A stretch of 64,000 bases of DNA from Amycolatopsis sp. EV170708-02-1 (lineage in GTDB: Bacteria; Actinomycetota; Actinomycetes; Mycobacteriales; Pseudonocardiaceae): the NCBI RefSeq assembly GCF_022479115.1, contig NZ_CP092497.1, forward strand, positions 4,340,001 to 4,404,000. Reading direction: 5' to 3'. Within the stretch, counting starts at the first letter, position 1. Each line of letters opens with the position of its first letter. Position numbers and translations under genes: made by a program. Positions 12,201 through 24,200 of this stretch are shown here, one piece after another. Under the pieces are notes generated by a model that saw nothing but the letters and a program-made list of their open reading frames with translations, was not told the DNA's origin and did no database searches.

Positions 12201-15200
12201 GCTTTTGCCGGGCGAGGGAACTCCGGGGTTGCCCGAGTTGCTGACCTTGCTGGAATTGCTGCCGCTGAGCCTTGCCGCGCAGGAGCAGATCGTGCAAGCC
12301 TTCGTCTGGGCCAAGCCGTGGGTCTATGACCGGACCGTCGACGAGCTTTACGAGACGCAAGCCGTGAACACCGTCTTCAACGCGGTCTTGTTCCCGGCGC
12401 CCGGGCAGTCGGTGGCGAGCGCGATGATGACGGCGCGAAACCTGCCGCAGTACAAGGCAGTCGATCTGGTCGTCGCTCACCTGGCAGCGTATCGGGAGAG
12501 AATTCAGCTCTGGAACGGTGACACTGTTTCCGGCGACGAGTTCGCCGCCATGATCATGAGCCGCGAGCTCGGGAAGCTCAGGCCTCTGGTGCTGGCGATC
12601 TCGGATGTCGTCGAGGTGGTGAATGGAACGCTTTACATGCCGCGATGGATGCGTGTTTTGGTCGCTGAGATAGGGCGAGATCACCGTCCGGTGATCGTGC
12701 CGGCAGGACCCGTCACCGGGATCGAAGGCCATCTGCTGACGGAGCCCGGGTGGGTCGAGCTCAGGGCCGAGTCGTGGAGGGCCTGGGGCAAGGCGGACCT
12801 GACCGAAACGCTGAACGCGGTGGGGCCCATGGTGGGGACCTATCCACGTGCGCCGGCACTGGCCGCGCCGAGCGCGGGAGGCCGGGTCACCGAGTCATTG
12901 CCGCCGGGTACGCGGGAACCGGCCGCCCCCGGAAGTGGAGAATCGTCGGCGATGGGCGCGCGACTCGGCCCCGATATACCGTTCGGCACTGAACCTCCTG
13001 TCACCAGGATGAGCGGGCACTACCGGCCGTTGTTCCGCCCCGGAGGTACGCGAGTTCGTAACGTCCACTCCTCGAGGTGGCTGCAGCCGCCGGTTGAGTC
13101 CGTGTGGAGGGGTGATCTCGGGCCGGTTGACGCAGCTGGCTCTTCACAGGAAGGGCAGAAGAGTAGAGATCAGGAGTTGTTTGACGAGTTCGCCCTGAAA
13201 TACGCCGAGGATGTTGTCCGGCTTGAGGAGGCGGGCCGGGAGTTGCCTGATACCCGGGTGCGCGGCAGGACGGATGATGATGCACGGCGTGTGGAGAACG
13301 CTCTGCGCGAGGTGGTGAAGGAGCGTGCTGGCAGGTCGATACCGTTGGTTTTCACTCGTGATCGCCAGCCCTGGCCCATGGACGCCATCCCCGGTGTGGT
13401 CGCCATGGTTGCGACGTATGCGTCGCCGGCGCGGACTCTGGACAGTTACCGCCAGGCGGACAGCCTGCACGTATCGTTCATGCCAAATGGGCGGGCTGAT
13501 TTTCCTGCCGCGGAGGAGCTGCGCGTGAGGTTGATGCTGGACCGTGTTGTCCGGGAGGCCCTGGCGAAACCGAAGGGATCGAGGCCGAAGCTCATCGTTG
13601 ATGTGCGCTCGATTAAGAGACACATGCCCGAGCGTGTGGAGTCTGCTGCCGCTCTGGTCTATGAAGTGCTCAAGAGTGTGTTGGCTGTGTACGCCCCAGG
13701 CATCTCGGTCGAGGATTTCATCCAGGAATCGGTCGATCTCGTCGAGACGCAATCGGACCGTATGTCTGGAATTCTTCTGGATGTCATCGACCCAGTGGTC
13801 GACGCCGCTGTTCGGCCGCCGTTGTGGTTGGGGGATCGGCTTAGTGATCTGCGGGATGAGGAGTTGTTGACGTGGGAGGGGCATTTCGCGGGCCGGTCGC
13901 AGCCTGCTCTTGCCGAGCAGGTGCCCGAGCAGCGGAAGCCTGGGTGGCTGGATCAGGCGGGGATGGTGGGGGGTGTGGTGGATCTGATCCTGGCGCGTGC
14001 GGGGGATGGTTCGCCGGGGTCGCGTGTTCTGCAGATGCCGGATATCCGGGTGCGGATCACGTCCGATCTTGAGGAGGGTAGTGAGGTTCTCGATGGGATG
14101 TTCGAACATGTCGAGAAACTGTTCGATAAGGAGATCCTGCGCAGAAACCGGGATCCGGAAGACTTGGGGCTGCATTTCACCCGGGAGGTCGCTTTTGTGA
14201 GAAATGGTTCGTTCAGTCAAGGGGGAGATGTCCGGATTTCTCTGCATGAGACCCCTAAACGGGCCTTGGCGGACTACCGGCAGAAGAAGCAGCTCACCGA
14301 GCGCGCGACCTCGACTATTCCTGTGTTGGCTGAGGCTGCATGGGAACGCATCATGCCGATGCTGGACGGTTTCGTGGACTCATGGATAGACAGCGAGAAT
14401 GGCAAGCCGAAGCTGGAGTACGGCATAGTCACCGCCTTGTCATCCGGCTCGGCATTCACCACCACGCCGCCTGACCAACGTACCCTGTCTTCGGTGTCTT
14501 CGGTGTTCAATACTCGGGCGGTCCGGCGTCTGGTGTGGGAGGGAATTTACGGCGCACTTGCGAAGCGGGGGGAGTCTGGATTGGCTGCAAAGATCTGGGC
14601 CGATCATGTCCACTTCACTCCGTATTACGGCTCCAAGGTGGCCGGCGTGGTGTTCGATGTGCTCGAGCCCGGCCAGACGATCGGAACCGTCCCCGCCACT
14701 CGCAAAGCAGGTCAGGCGGCCAGCTTGGGGAGCACGTCCCGACCAGAGGTCTCGATGATTGATGACTGGAATGGGGATTTCAAGAATCTGGAGCCGGACT
14801 CGGCGGTCGTGTTCAAGGAGGATCTGGAGAAGCTCAAGGAACTGGTAACGCGTGTTAAGGGTGAGATCGAAAGTCAGAGTCCTGGGAGCGAGGATCGGGA
14901 CATCCAGGCCAAGGTGTTCGGTAATGGCCTCGTCGACAGCGAGGGAAAGCTGACGAAGCGCGGTGAATCCGCCGTAAATTATCTTCGGGAACGGCTCCGT
15001 GAGTACCTGGGGAATCTTGCGGTGCCCATCACCGCGTTTGCCACCAATGGCACGCCTAGACCTAGTTATGCGGCGAGCGCCTCGGTCGTGGTGTATCCCG
15101 AGACAGGCCGGACCGAGAATGACTATCGACAAAATGAGCCACTGGCTTTGTCCTTCCTGCATCTTAAGGGCGCGCGTATGTCTGTTGTGCTCGAGAAGCG

Positions 15201-18200
15201 TTTGTGGTCGAGGGCTCAAGGTTTTGTGTCCAGGTATATGTCGAGTAGTGCAAAGCCTGGATTGTTGATCTCTCTCAGAAATGGCGCCACCTTTGCTCGT
15301 CGCTCGGCGTCGATCGCCGATGTGGTGAAGAAAGCCGTCGCCGCATATCAACTGAATATGCCGGAGAACCTGATATATCAACTGAATATGCCGGAAAACC
15401 AGATCGAAGAAATTCTGCGGCACGTGAAATTCCGTAAGGCGCACGCAAGAGATTTTAAGGGTGTTATCGAGCTGCCTGCGCAGTCGCTCCAGATGGCCGG
15501 ACTCCCGGACGTCGCCGCGGTCACCGGGCCGGAAGTCCCTGGTGACATGCGGCCGTCGGGTGCCACCGGTGCTGTGATGGAAGAGGAGGAGTTGGTGGCT
15601 CTTGAGTTCGACCTGGCCGCAGTTCAGCCGGTCGAACCCGACCTGCCGGAGGGGCTCGCTCAGGGGGTGTTGGGGTGGTTCGATCCGGTGGATGAGGCTG
15701 GCGTGCGAAGTCATGTGGCTGGGGTGTCGGGGGTTTATGAGATGAGTGATGAGGACATGGCGAGGTGGCTTGCGTTCGGGGCCAGGGCGGTGTCGGAGTC
15801 GTCGGGGATGGATGTGGTGGGGGGTGGGTCGGTGGTGTCTGGGGTGGGTGGGGAGGTGGTGGCGCGGGGCCGGGTTGAGGCGGGTCAGGGTGGTGTTCCG
15901 GTGTTGTCGTCGGTGGATAGTGGGGTGTTGGCGGGGGCTGCGCAGGAGTTGGTGGGTCGGGCGTCGCGTGAGCTCAATGCGGGGTTTGAGGGTGTGGGTG
16001 TGCTGGTTGTGGTGCAGGTGTCGGCTGCGGGTGTGGTGGATGGCAGTTTCCGGGCGATGGCGGATCCGATCAGGCTGACATTGCTGAACGCGATCAAGGG
16101 CGTGGTGGAGGATGTTCCGGTTGAGCGGGCTGGTGATCTGCCGGTGGCGTGGAATATCAGTGCGGTGCCGGTTGAGGATGCGGGGGGGTTGTGGGGTAGC
16201 TGGGCGTTGGTGGTGGAGCCGGGGCCGCGGCAGTCGTTGGATCACTATCGGTCGCTGGTGGAGTTCGAGGCGCGGCTGCTGGGGCTGGCGGGGTTGCCGT
16301 CGGTGAGTGATGCGCGGCGTGTCGAGTTGATGGCCGAAGGTTTTGTGGACAAATGGCTGAACCCCACGGCCGGGATGCCCAGTCTGGTCGCGGTCGTCTC
16401 TGTCACCGGGGAGCATGCGGTCTCAGCGTTCCGCAACGGTGCCGCCAGGGTGCTGGAGAACGCGATTAAGACCGGTATCACGCATGGCCTGGCCATCGCG
16501 CAGACAGCCGGGTGGACCGGTTTGCCGGAACCGGCCCAGCTGATGGCCGGCTACGTCGAGATCAGCACCGACACTCACACCGATCCCGGCACCACCGGCG
16601 TCGGCCGGGTCCGGGTCGAGGTCCGCTATCCCCGTGGCGATGCGATGGACCTCGACGACGAGGTCCTGGCACGGGCACCGCCGCACGAGGGTGAGTTACC
16701 AGGGGTTGTGTTCGATAGTTCCGTTGCGGGTGTGCGGGGTGGAGCGGGGCCGTTGGTTGATGTGTTGTTGGCTGATGTGGTGGGTTCGGGGTTCGATTGG
16801 TCGAAGGTTTTGTATGAGCCGTTGATTGATCCGGTGTCGGGTGTGACGGCGGGGGTGTTCTTCCCGAGGCCGGGTGAGGTGGGTGTGCTGCGGGCGGTGC
16901 CGCAGCGGAGGGCGTATACGCCGGCGATCCATGGGAACGGGCGGGGGCGGTTCTCGTATTGGCTGACATCGGGTGACGAGGTCCGGATTGATACGGCGGG
17001 GCTGTCCCGGATCCTGTTGAGTGCGGGGCTGCCCGGGCGGGAGCATTGGGAACAGGTATCGGAGGTGTGGTTGCTCAGCTGCCGGGTGGCCGACCTCAGC
17101 CTCGGCAACCGGCTCGAGGAATTCGCCGGCCTGCTGACCGACGCCGGACACCCACGACTGGTACGTGGCCCGGACACACCGGTGGAAATGCTCCCCGACG
17201 GATCACTGCGATTCCCCGACGGCGGCACCCTGAAAACCATCACACCACACCACACGACAGAAACCCACCTCCCACAAATCACACCACCCATCACACAACC
17301 CAGCCGGACATCCACCGACACCGGCATCCAACTCAACAACGACACCGACGAACAAACCGGCCGCGGGCCCTACCGCGGGTTCTTCCGCCCAGGTACACGG
17401 CTTCGTGGCATCCGTTTCCCCGGGCGGCTGCAGCCGACGGACGAGTCCGTGTGGAGGGGTGATCTCGGGCCGGTTGGCGCAGCTGCCTCTTCACCGGAAG
17501 GGCAGCAGAGTAGAGATCAGAGGTTGTTTGACGAGTTCGCTGTGAAGTATGCCGAGGATGTTGTCCGGCTTGAGGAGGCGGGCCGGGAGTTGCCTGATAC
17601 CCGGGTGCACGCCAAGACGGATGAGGATGCGCGGCGTGTGGAGGACGCTCTGCATGAGGTGGTGGAGAAGCGTGCTGGCAGGCCGATACCGTTGGTTTTC
17701 ACCCGTGATCGCCAGCCTTGGGATGACATCCTTGGTGTGGTCGCCAAGGTTGCGACGTATACGTCGCCGGCGCGGACTCTGGACAGTTACCGCCAGGCGG
17801 ACAGTCTGCACGTATTGTTCATGCCACATGTACGGCATGAGTTTCCTGCCGCGGAGAAGAAGCGGGTGCGGTTGATGCTGGGCCGTGTTGTCCGAGAGGC
17901 CCTGGCGAAACCGGAGGGATCGAGGCCGAAGATCACCGTTGATGTGCGCTCGGGTAAGCTATACATGGCCGATCGCGCGGAGTCTGCAGCAGCTCTCGTC
18001 TATGAGGTGATCAAGGACGAGTTGCGGGTGAATCGCGCCGATATCTCGGTTGAGGATTTCATCCAGGAATCGGTCAGTCTCGTCGAGACAGAAACAAAAC
18101 ATACGACTGGGATTTTTCTGGATGTTACCGACCCAGTGGTTGTCACAGCTGTTAAATCGTCGTGGATGAACAATCGGCTTCATGATCTGCGGGATGATGA

Positions 18201-21200
18201 GTTGTTGACGTGGGAGGGGCATTTCGCGGGCCGGTCGCAGCCTTTTCTTGCCGAGCAGGTGCTCGAGGAGCGGAAGCCTGGGTGGCTGGATCAGGCGGGG
18301 ATGGTGGGGAGTGCGGTGGATCTGATCCTGGCCCGTGCGGGGGATGGTTCGCCGGAGTCGCCTGTTCTGCAGATGCCGGATATCCGGGTGCGGATCACGT
18401 CTGACCTTGCGGAGGGTAGTGAGGTTCTCGATGGGATGTTCGAGCATGTCGAGAACCTGTTCCGTGACCAGATCCGGCTCTGGAATCCAAACTTGGGTCT
18501 CCGCTTCACCCGGGAGGTCAAGAGTGGTTCGTTCAGTCAAGGTGGAGATGTTCGGATTTCTCTGCATAATACCCCCAAGCGAGCCTTGGTGGACTACCGG
18601 CAGGAGAAGCAGCTCACCGAGCGCGCGACCTCGACTATTCCTGTGTTGGCTGAGGCTGCATGGGAACGCATTATGCCGATGCTGGACGGTTTCGTGGAGT
18701 CCTGGATAGACAGCGAGAATGGCAAGCCGAAGCTGGAATACGGCATAGTCGCCACCTCGCCATCCGACTCGATATTCGCCATGTCGTCTGACAGGCCTGT
18801 TCACCTGTCTTCGGTGGCTTCGGTGTTCAATACTCGGGCGGTCCGGCGTCTGGTGTGGGAGGGAATTTACGGCGCACTTGCGAAGCGGGGGAGATCCGAA
18901 TCGGCAGAAGCCATCTGGACCAACTATGTCCACTTCACGCCGTATTACGGCTCCAATGTGGTAGGCGTGGTGTTCGACGTGCTCGAGCCCGGCCAGACGT
19001 TGGAAACCAAGCGCGCGGCGGCCGAGGTTGAGGACGAGGAGGTGGATAGGGGACTGTCGGATGGGAAGGCTTCCGGCAAGAAGAGGACGATCAGAACCGC
19101 CACTGCCACTCGCAAAGCAGGTCAGATGGCCAGCTTGGGGAGCAATTCCCGGCCGGAGGACTCGACGATTGATACATGGGAAGGGGATTTCAAAGATCTG
19201 GAGCCGCACTCGGCGGTCGTGTTCAAGGAGGATCTGGATAAGCTCAAGGAACTGCTAACGCGTGTTAAGCGCGAGATCGAAAATCAGCCACCTGGGAGCG
19301 AGGATCGGGACATCCAGGCCAGGGTGTTCGGCAGTTGGCTCTTCGACGACAAGGGGGAGTTGACGGAGCGCGGTAAATCCGCCCTGAATTATATTCAGGA
19401 ACGGCTCCGTGAGTACCTGGGTAATTTTGTGGTGCCCATCACCGCGTATGCCATGAACGGGAAGCCTAGAGAACAACATGCAGCGAGCGCTACGGTTACG
19501 GTGTATCCCGAGACAGGTCTGACCGAGGACGACTATCGGAAAGATGAGCCACTGGCTTTGTCCTTCCTGTATCGTGAGAGTGCACGTATGTCTGTTGTGG
19601 TTAAGAAGCGTTTGTGGTCGAGGACTCAAGGCTATATTTCCAGATATAAGTCGAGTGCCACAAAGCCTGGTTTGCTGATCTCTCTCACTGATAGCGAAAA
19701 CTTCGCTCACCGCTCGGCGTCGATCAAAAATGTGATGAAAGAAGCCGCCGCCGCATATCAACCGAATATGCCGGAAAACCTGATCGAAGAAATTCTGCGG
19801 CACGTGAAATTCCGTAAAGTGCATTCAAGGAATTTCATCGGTGTCATCGAGCTGCCTGTGCAGTCGCTGCTCCAGATCGCCGGGCTCGCGGAGGACACCG
19901 ACGTCGCAGGGCCGGAAACCCCTGGTGACATGCCGCCACCGGGTGTCACCGGTGCTGCGATGGAAGAGGAGGAGCTGCCGGTTTTTAATCTCGACCTGGC
20001 CCAACTTCGGCCGGCCAGACTAGACGAGCAGGAGGAGCACGCTCAGGAGGTGTCGTGGTGGACCGATCCGGTGGGTGAGACAGGTGTGCAAAGTCCTGTG
20101 GCTGGGGTGTCGGGGGTTTATGAGATGAGTGATAGGGAGTTGGCGGATTGGCTTTTGTTCGAGGATGGGCCGGTGGCGGTGGAGTCGGAGTCGCCGGGGG
20201 CGGGTTCTGTGGCGGCGGAGGGCTTGTTCGATCCGGATCTGGCGGGGATGGATGTGGTGGGGGGTGGGTCGGTGGTGTCTGGGGTGGGTGGGGAGGTGGT
20301 GGCGCGGGGCCGGGTTGAGGCGGGTTCGAGTGATGGTCGCCTGGTGTTGTCTTCGGGGGATGTTGGGGCGTTGGTGGGGGCTGTGGGTGTTGTGGTGCGT
20401 GGGGTGTTGGGTGAGCCCAATGCGGGGTTTGAGGGTGTGGGTTTGCGGGTTGTGGTGCAGGTGTCGGCTGCTGATGTGGTGAATGGGAAATTCCGGGCTG
20501 TGGCGGATCCGATCAGGCTGGAAGTGTGGAAGGCGATTAACGGTGCGGTGAGCCGTGTTCCGGTTGAGCGGGCTGGTGATCTGCCGGTGGCGTGGAATAT
20601 CAGTGCGGTGCCGGTTGAGGATGCGGGGGGGTTGTGGGGTAGCTGGGCGTTGGTGGTGGAGCCGGGGCCGCGGCAGTCGTTGGATCACTATCGGTCGCTG
20701 GTGGAGTTCGAGGCCCGGCTGCTGGGGTTGGCGGGGTTGCCGTCGGTGAGGGACGCGCGGCGTGTCGAGTTGATGGCCGAAGGTTTTGTGGACAAATGGC
20801 TGAACCCCACGGCCGGGATGCCCAGTCTGGTCGCGGTCGTCTCTGTCACCGGGGAGCATGCGGTCTCAGCGTTCCGCAACGGTGCGGTCAGGGTGCTGGA
20901 GAACGCGATTAAGACCGGTATCACGCATGGCCTGGCCATCGCGCAGACAGCCGGGTGGACCGGTTTGCCGGAACCGGCCCAGCTGATGGCCGGCTACGTC
21001 GAGATCAGCACCGACACTCACACCGATCCCGGCACCACCGGCGTCGGCCGGGTCCGGGTCGAGGTCCGCTATCCCCGTGGCGATGCGATGGACCTCGACG
21101 ACGAGGTCCTGGCACGGGCACCGCCGCACGAGGGTGAGTTACCAGGGGTTGTGTTCGATAGTTCCGTTGCGGGTGTGCGGGGTGGAGCGGGGCCGTTGGT

Positions 21201-24200
21201 TGATGTGTTGTTGGCTGATGTGGTGGGTTCGGGGTTCGATTGGTCGAAGGTTTTGTATGAGCCGTTGATTGATCCGGTGTCGGGTGTGACGGCGGGGGTG
21301 TTCTTCCCGAGGCCGGGTGAGGTGGGTGTGCTGCGGGCGGTGCCGCAGCGGAGGGCGTATACGCCGGCGATCCATGGGAACGGGCGGGGGCGGTTCTCGT
21401 ATTGGCTGACATCGGGTGACGAGGTCCGGATTGATACGGCGGGGCTGTCCCGGATCCTGTTGAGTGCGGGGCTGCCCGGGCGGGAGCATTGGGAACAGGT
21501 ATCGGAGGTGTGGTTGCTCAGCTGCCGGGTGGCCGACCTCAGCCTCGGCAACCGGCTCGAGGAATTCGCCGGCCTGCTGACCGACGCCGGACACCCACGA
21601 CTGGTACGTGGCCCGGACACACCGGTGGAAATGCTCCCCGACGGATCACTGCGATTCCCCGACGGCGGCACCCTGAAAACCATCACACCACACCACACGA
21701 CAGAAACCCACCTCCCACAAATCACACCACCCATCACACAACCCAGCCGGACATCCACCGACACCGGCATCCAACTCAACAACGACACCGACGAACAAAC
21801 CGGCCGCGGGCCCTTCCGGCCGTTGTTCCCCGCGGGTACCAGGGTTCGCTTTGTGAACTTATCGGGGCATCGGCGGCAGCCTGCGGTTGCGTTCGGGTGG
21901 GAGGGTAATGTTTCGTCGCTCGCCACGTCTGGGTTGTCGGACGATGATCAAAAGATGTTTGACAGGTTCGCCCAGAGGTATGTCGATGAGGTTGTCCGGC
22001 TTGTGGCGGCTGGGCGTGAGTTGCCCGATATCCGGTTGACTCTTCGGCCCAGGGGTCTCTCGTTGACCAACGATGATCTCTTCGAACTTCTGGAGAATCT
22101 TCTCACCGATGCTGCGCGGAAGCGTGGTGTGACGACCCCGCTGGTGTTCACGCGCGATCCTCAACCGACGATCGACGACGCCATCCCTAGGGTGTTCGCC
22201 GAGATTACAATATACAAAACGCGGACGTGGACCCTGGACCGCTACCGCCGGGCGGACAGCCTGGAGGCATTGTTCATGCCAGATTCGCACGATTTTTCCG
22301 CTGCGGAGAAGGAGCGGGTGAGGTTGATGCTGGGCGGTTTCGTCCGGGAGGCCGTGGCGAAACCGAAGGGATCGAGGCCGAAGCTCACCGTTGATGTGCG
22401 CTCGGTAGCGGAACGCATGGCCGCGCGTGCGGAGTCTGCTGCCGCTCTGGTCTATGAGTTGCTCGCGCGCGAATTGGCTGCGTACGCCCCCGGCACCTCG
22501 GTTGAGGATTTCATCCATGAATCGGTCGGTTTCGTCGAGACGGAATCAAGGACCCATGGGGTCTTTTTGGATGTTACTGTCCCGGTGGTCGCGGCTGGTC
22601 TGTTGCCGGCGCGGTTGGGGAACCTAATTCGTGAACTGCGGGATGAGGAGTTGCTGGGGTGGGATGGGCATTTCGCAAGCCAGTCGCAACCTTCTCTTGT
22701 CGAGCAGGTGCCTGGCCAAGAGGAGCCTGGGCAGTTGGATCAGGCGGGGATGGTGCGGGATGTGGTGGATCTGATCCTGGCGCGTGCAGGGGATGGTTCG
22801 CCGGGGTCGCGTGTTCTGCAGATGCGGGATATCCGGGTGTGGATCAGGTCCGATCTTGAGGAGGGCGGTGAGGTTCTTGATGGGATGTTCGAGCATGTCG
22901 AGAAACTGTTCCATGACGAGATCCTGCGCAGAAACCGGAACCCGGAAGCCTTGGGCCTCCACTTCACCCGGGAGGTCGATACGGCGAGAAGTAGATCGTT
23001 CAGCCATCAGGGAGATGTCCGCATCTCCGTGCGTGAGACCCCTGAGCTGGCGCTGGTGGACTATCAGCAGAAGGAGCAGCTCGCCGAGCGCTTCTTGCCG
23101 GGAAGGCCTGTTTTGCCGGAGGCCGCGTGGGAGCGGATCGCACCGATGCTGGACGGTTTCGTTGTGTCGTGGCTGACCAGTAATAATGGCAAGCCGGTTC
23201 TGGACTTCGGCTCGGCCAACTCGAACGCTGCTCTTGCCCAGTCCTCTGCGCGGATGCTCAAGCGTTCGGTGTGGGAAAGGATCAGCGGGAAACTCGAGGA
23301 GTTGGGGGAGCAGGCAAAGGCACAGGAGATATGGGAAGGGTTTGTCCGATACACTCCGTATAGCCCTGGTCTGCGGACCGGAGTCGTGTTCGAGGTGCTC
23401 AAACCCGGCCAGCCGCCTGCGGGCACTCAGACATATCGAGAGTTGTTCCCTCCGGGTACGCAGGTTCACGGCAAATTCCACGATGCGCGACCGCAGCCGA
23501 AGGTCGAGACCTCGTGGAGGGGTGTTCTCGGGCCTGGGTCTTCGCGTGAAGATCAGGAGTGGTTTGACGAGTTCGTCGAGAAATACGTCAAGGAAGTTGT
23601 CCGGCTTGAGGAGGCGGACCGGGAGTTGCCTGATACCCGGGTGCGCGGCAGGACGGATTTTGATGCGCTGCGTCTGGAGAAAGTTCTGAGCGACGCGGTG
23701 GAGAGGCGTGCCGGCAGGCCGATACCATTGTCTTTCACCCGTGATCCCCAACCCTGGGACACGGCCGACAACTCCAACGCAGTCGCTGAGGTTACGTGGT
23801 ATAAGACGCCGCCGCGGACTCTGGACAGTTACCGCCGGGCGGACAGCCTGCAAGCATTGTTCATACCGAAGCGGGATGAGTTTCCTGTCGCGGAGGAGAA
23901 GCGGGTGAGGTTGATGCTGGGCGGTTTCGTCCGGGAGGTCCTGGCGAAACCGAAAGGTCTCGGGCCGAAGCTCACCGTTGATGTTCGCTCGAATGTGGGA
24001 TACATGACCGCGCGTGCGGAGTCCGCCGCCACTCTGATCTATGAGGTGCTCGCGGACGAGTTGGCTGTGTACGCCCCCGGCATGTCGGTCGAGGACTTCA
24101 TCCGGCAATCGGTCGGTTTCGTCGATACCGTAACAGGCAGTATGAATGGAATCCTTCTGGATGTCACCGATCCGGTCGTCGCCCCGGCCGAACCGTATCC

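Larger units (their letters stand above)
13021..17370 (+). repeat. Super-unit 1: A-B-C-D
   Basis: A 13021-14688 consists of four alpha-beta-alpha-beta-beta quarters (for example LPDTRVRG...RRVENALREVVK...IPLVFTRD...VAMVATYASP). B 14764-15486 has two such units and a 30-bp in-frame tandem duplication (15346-15405). An acidic linker with MSDEDMARWLAF follows. C 15850-16668 has two units (NISAVPVEDAGG, GSWALVVEPGP; VRVEVRYPRGD). D 16702-17250 is listed separately. A Thr/Pro/Gln-rich tail (TQPSRTSTDTGIQL) leads to the next A. Confidence 0.7.
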
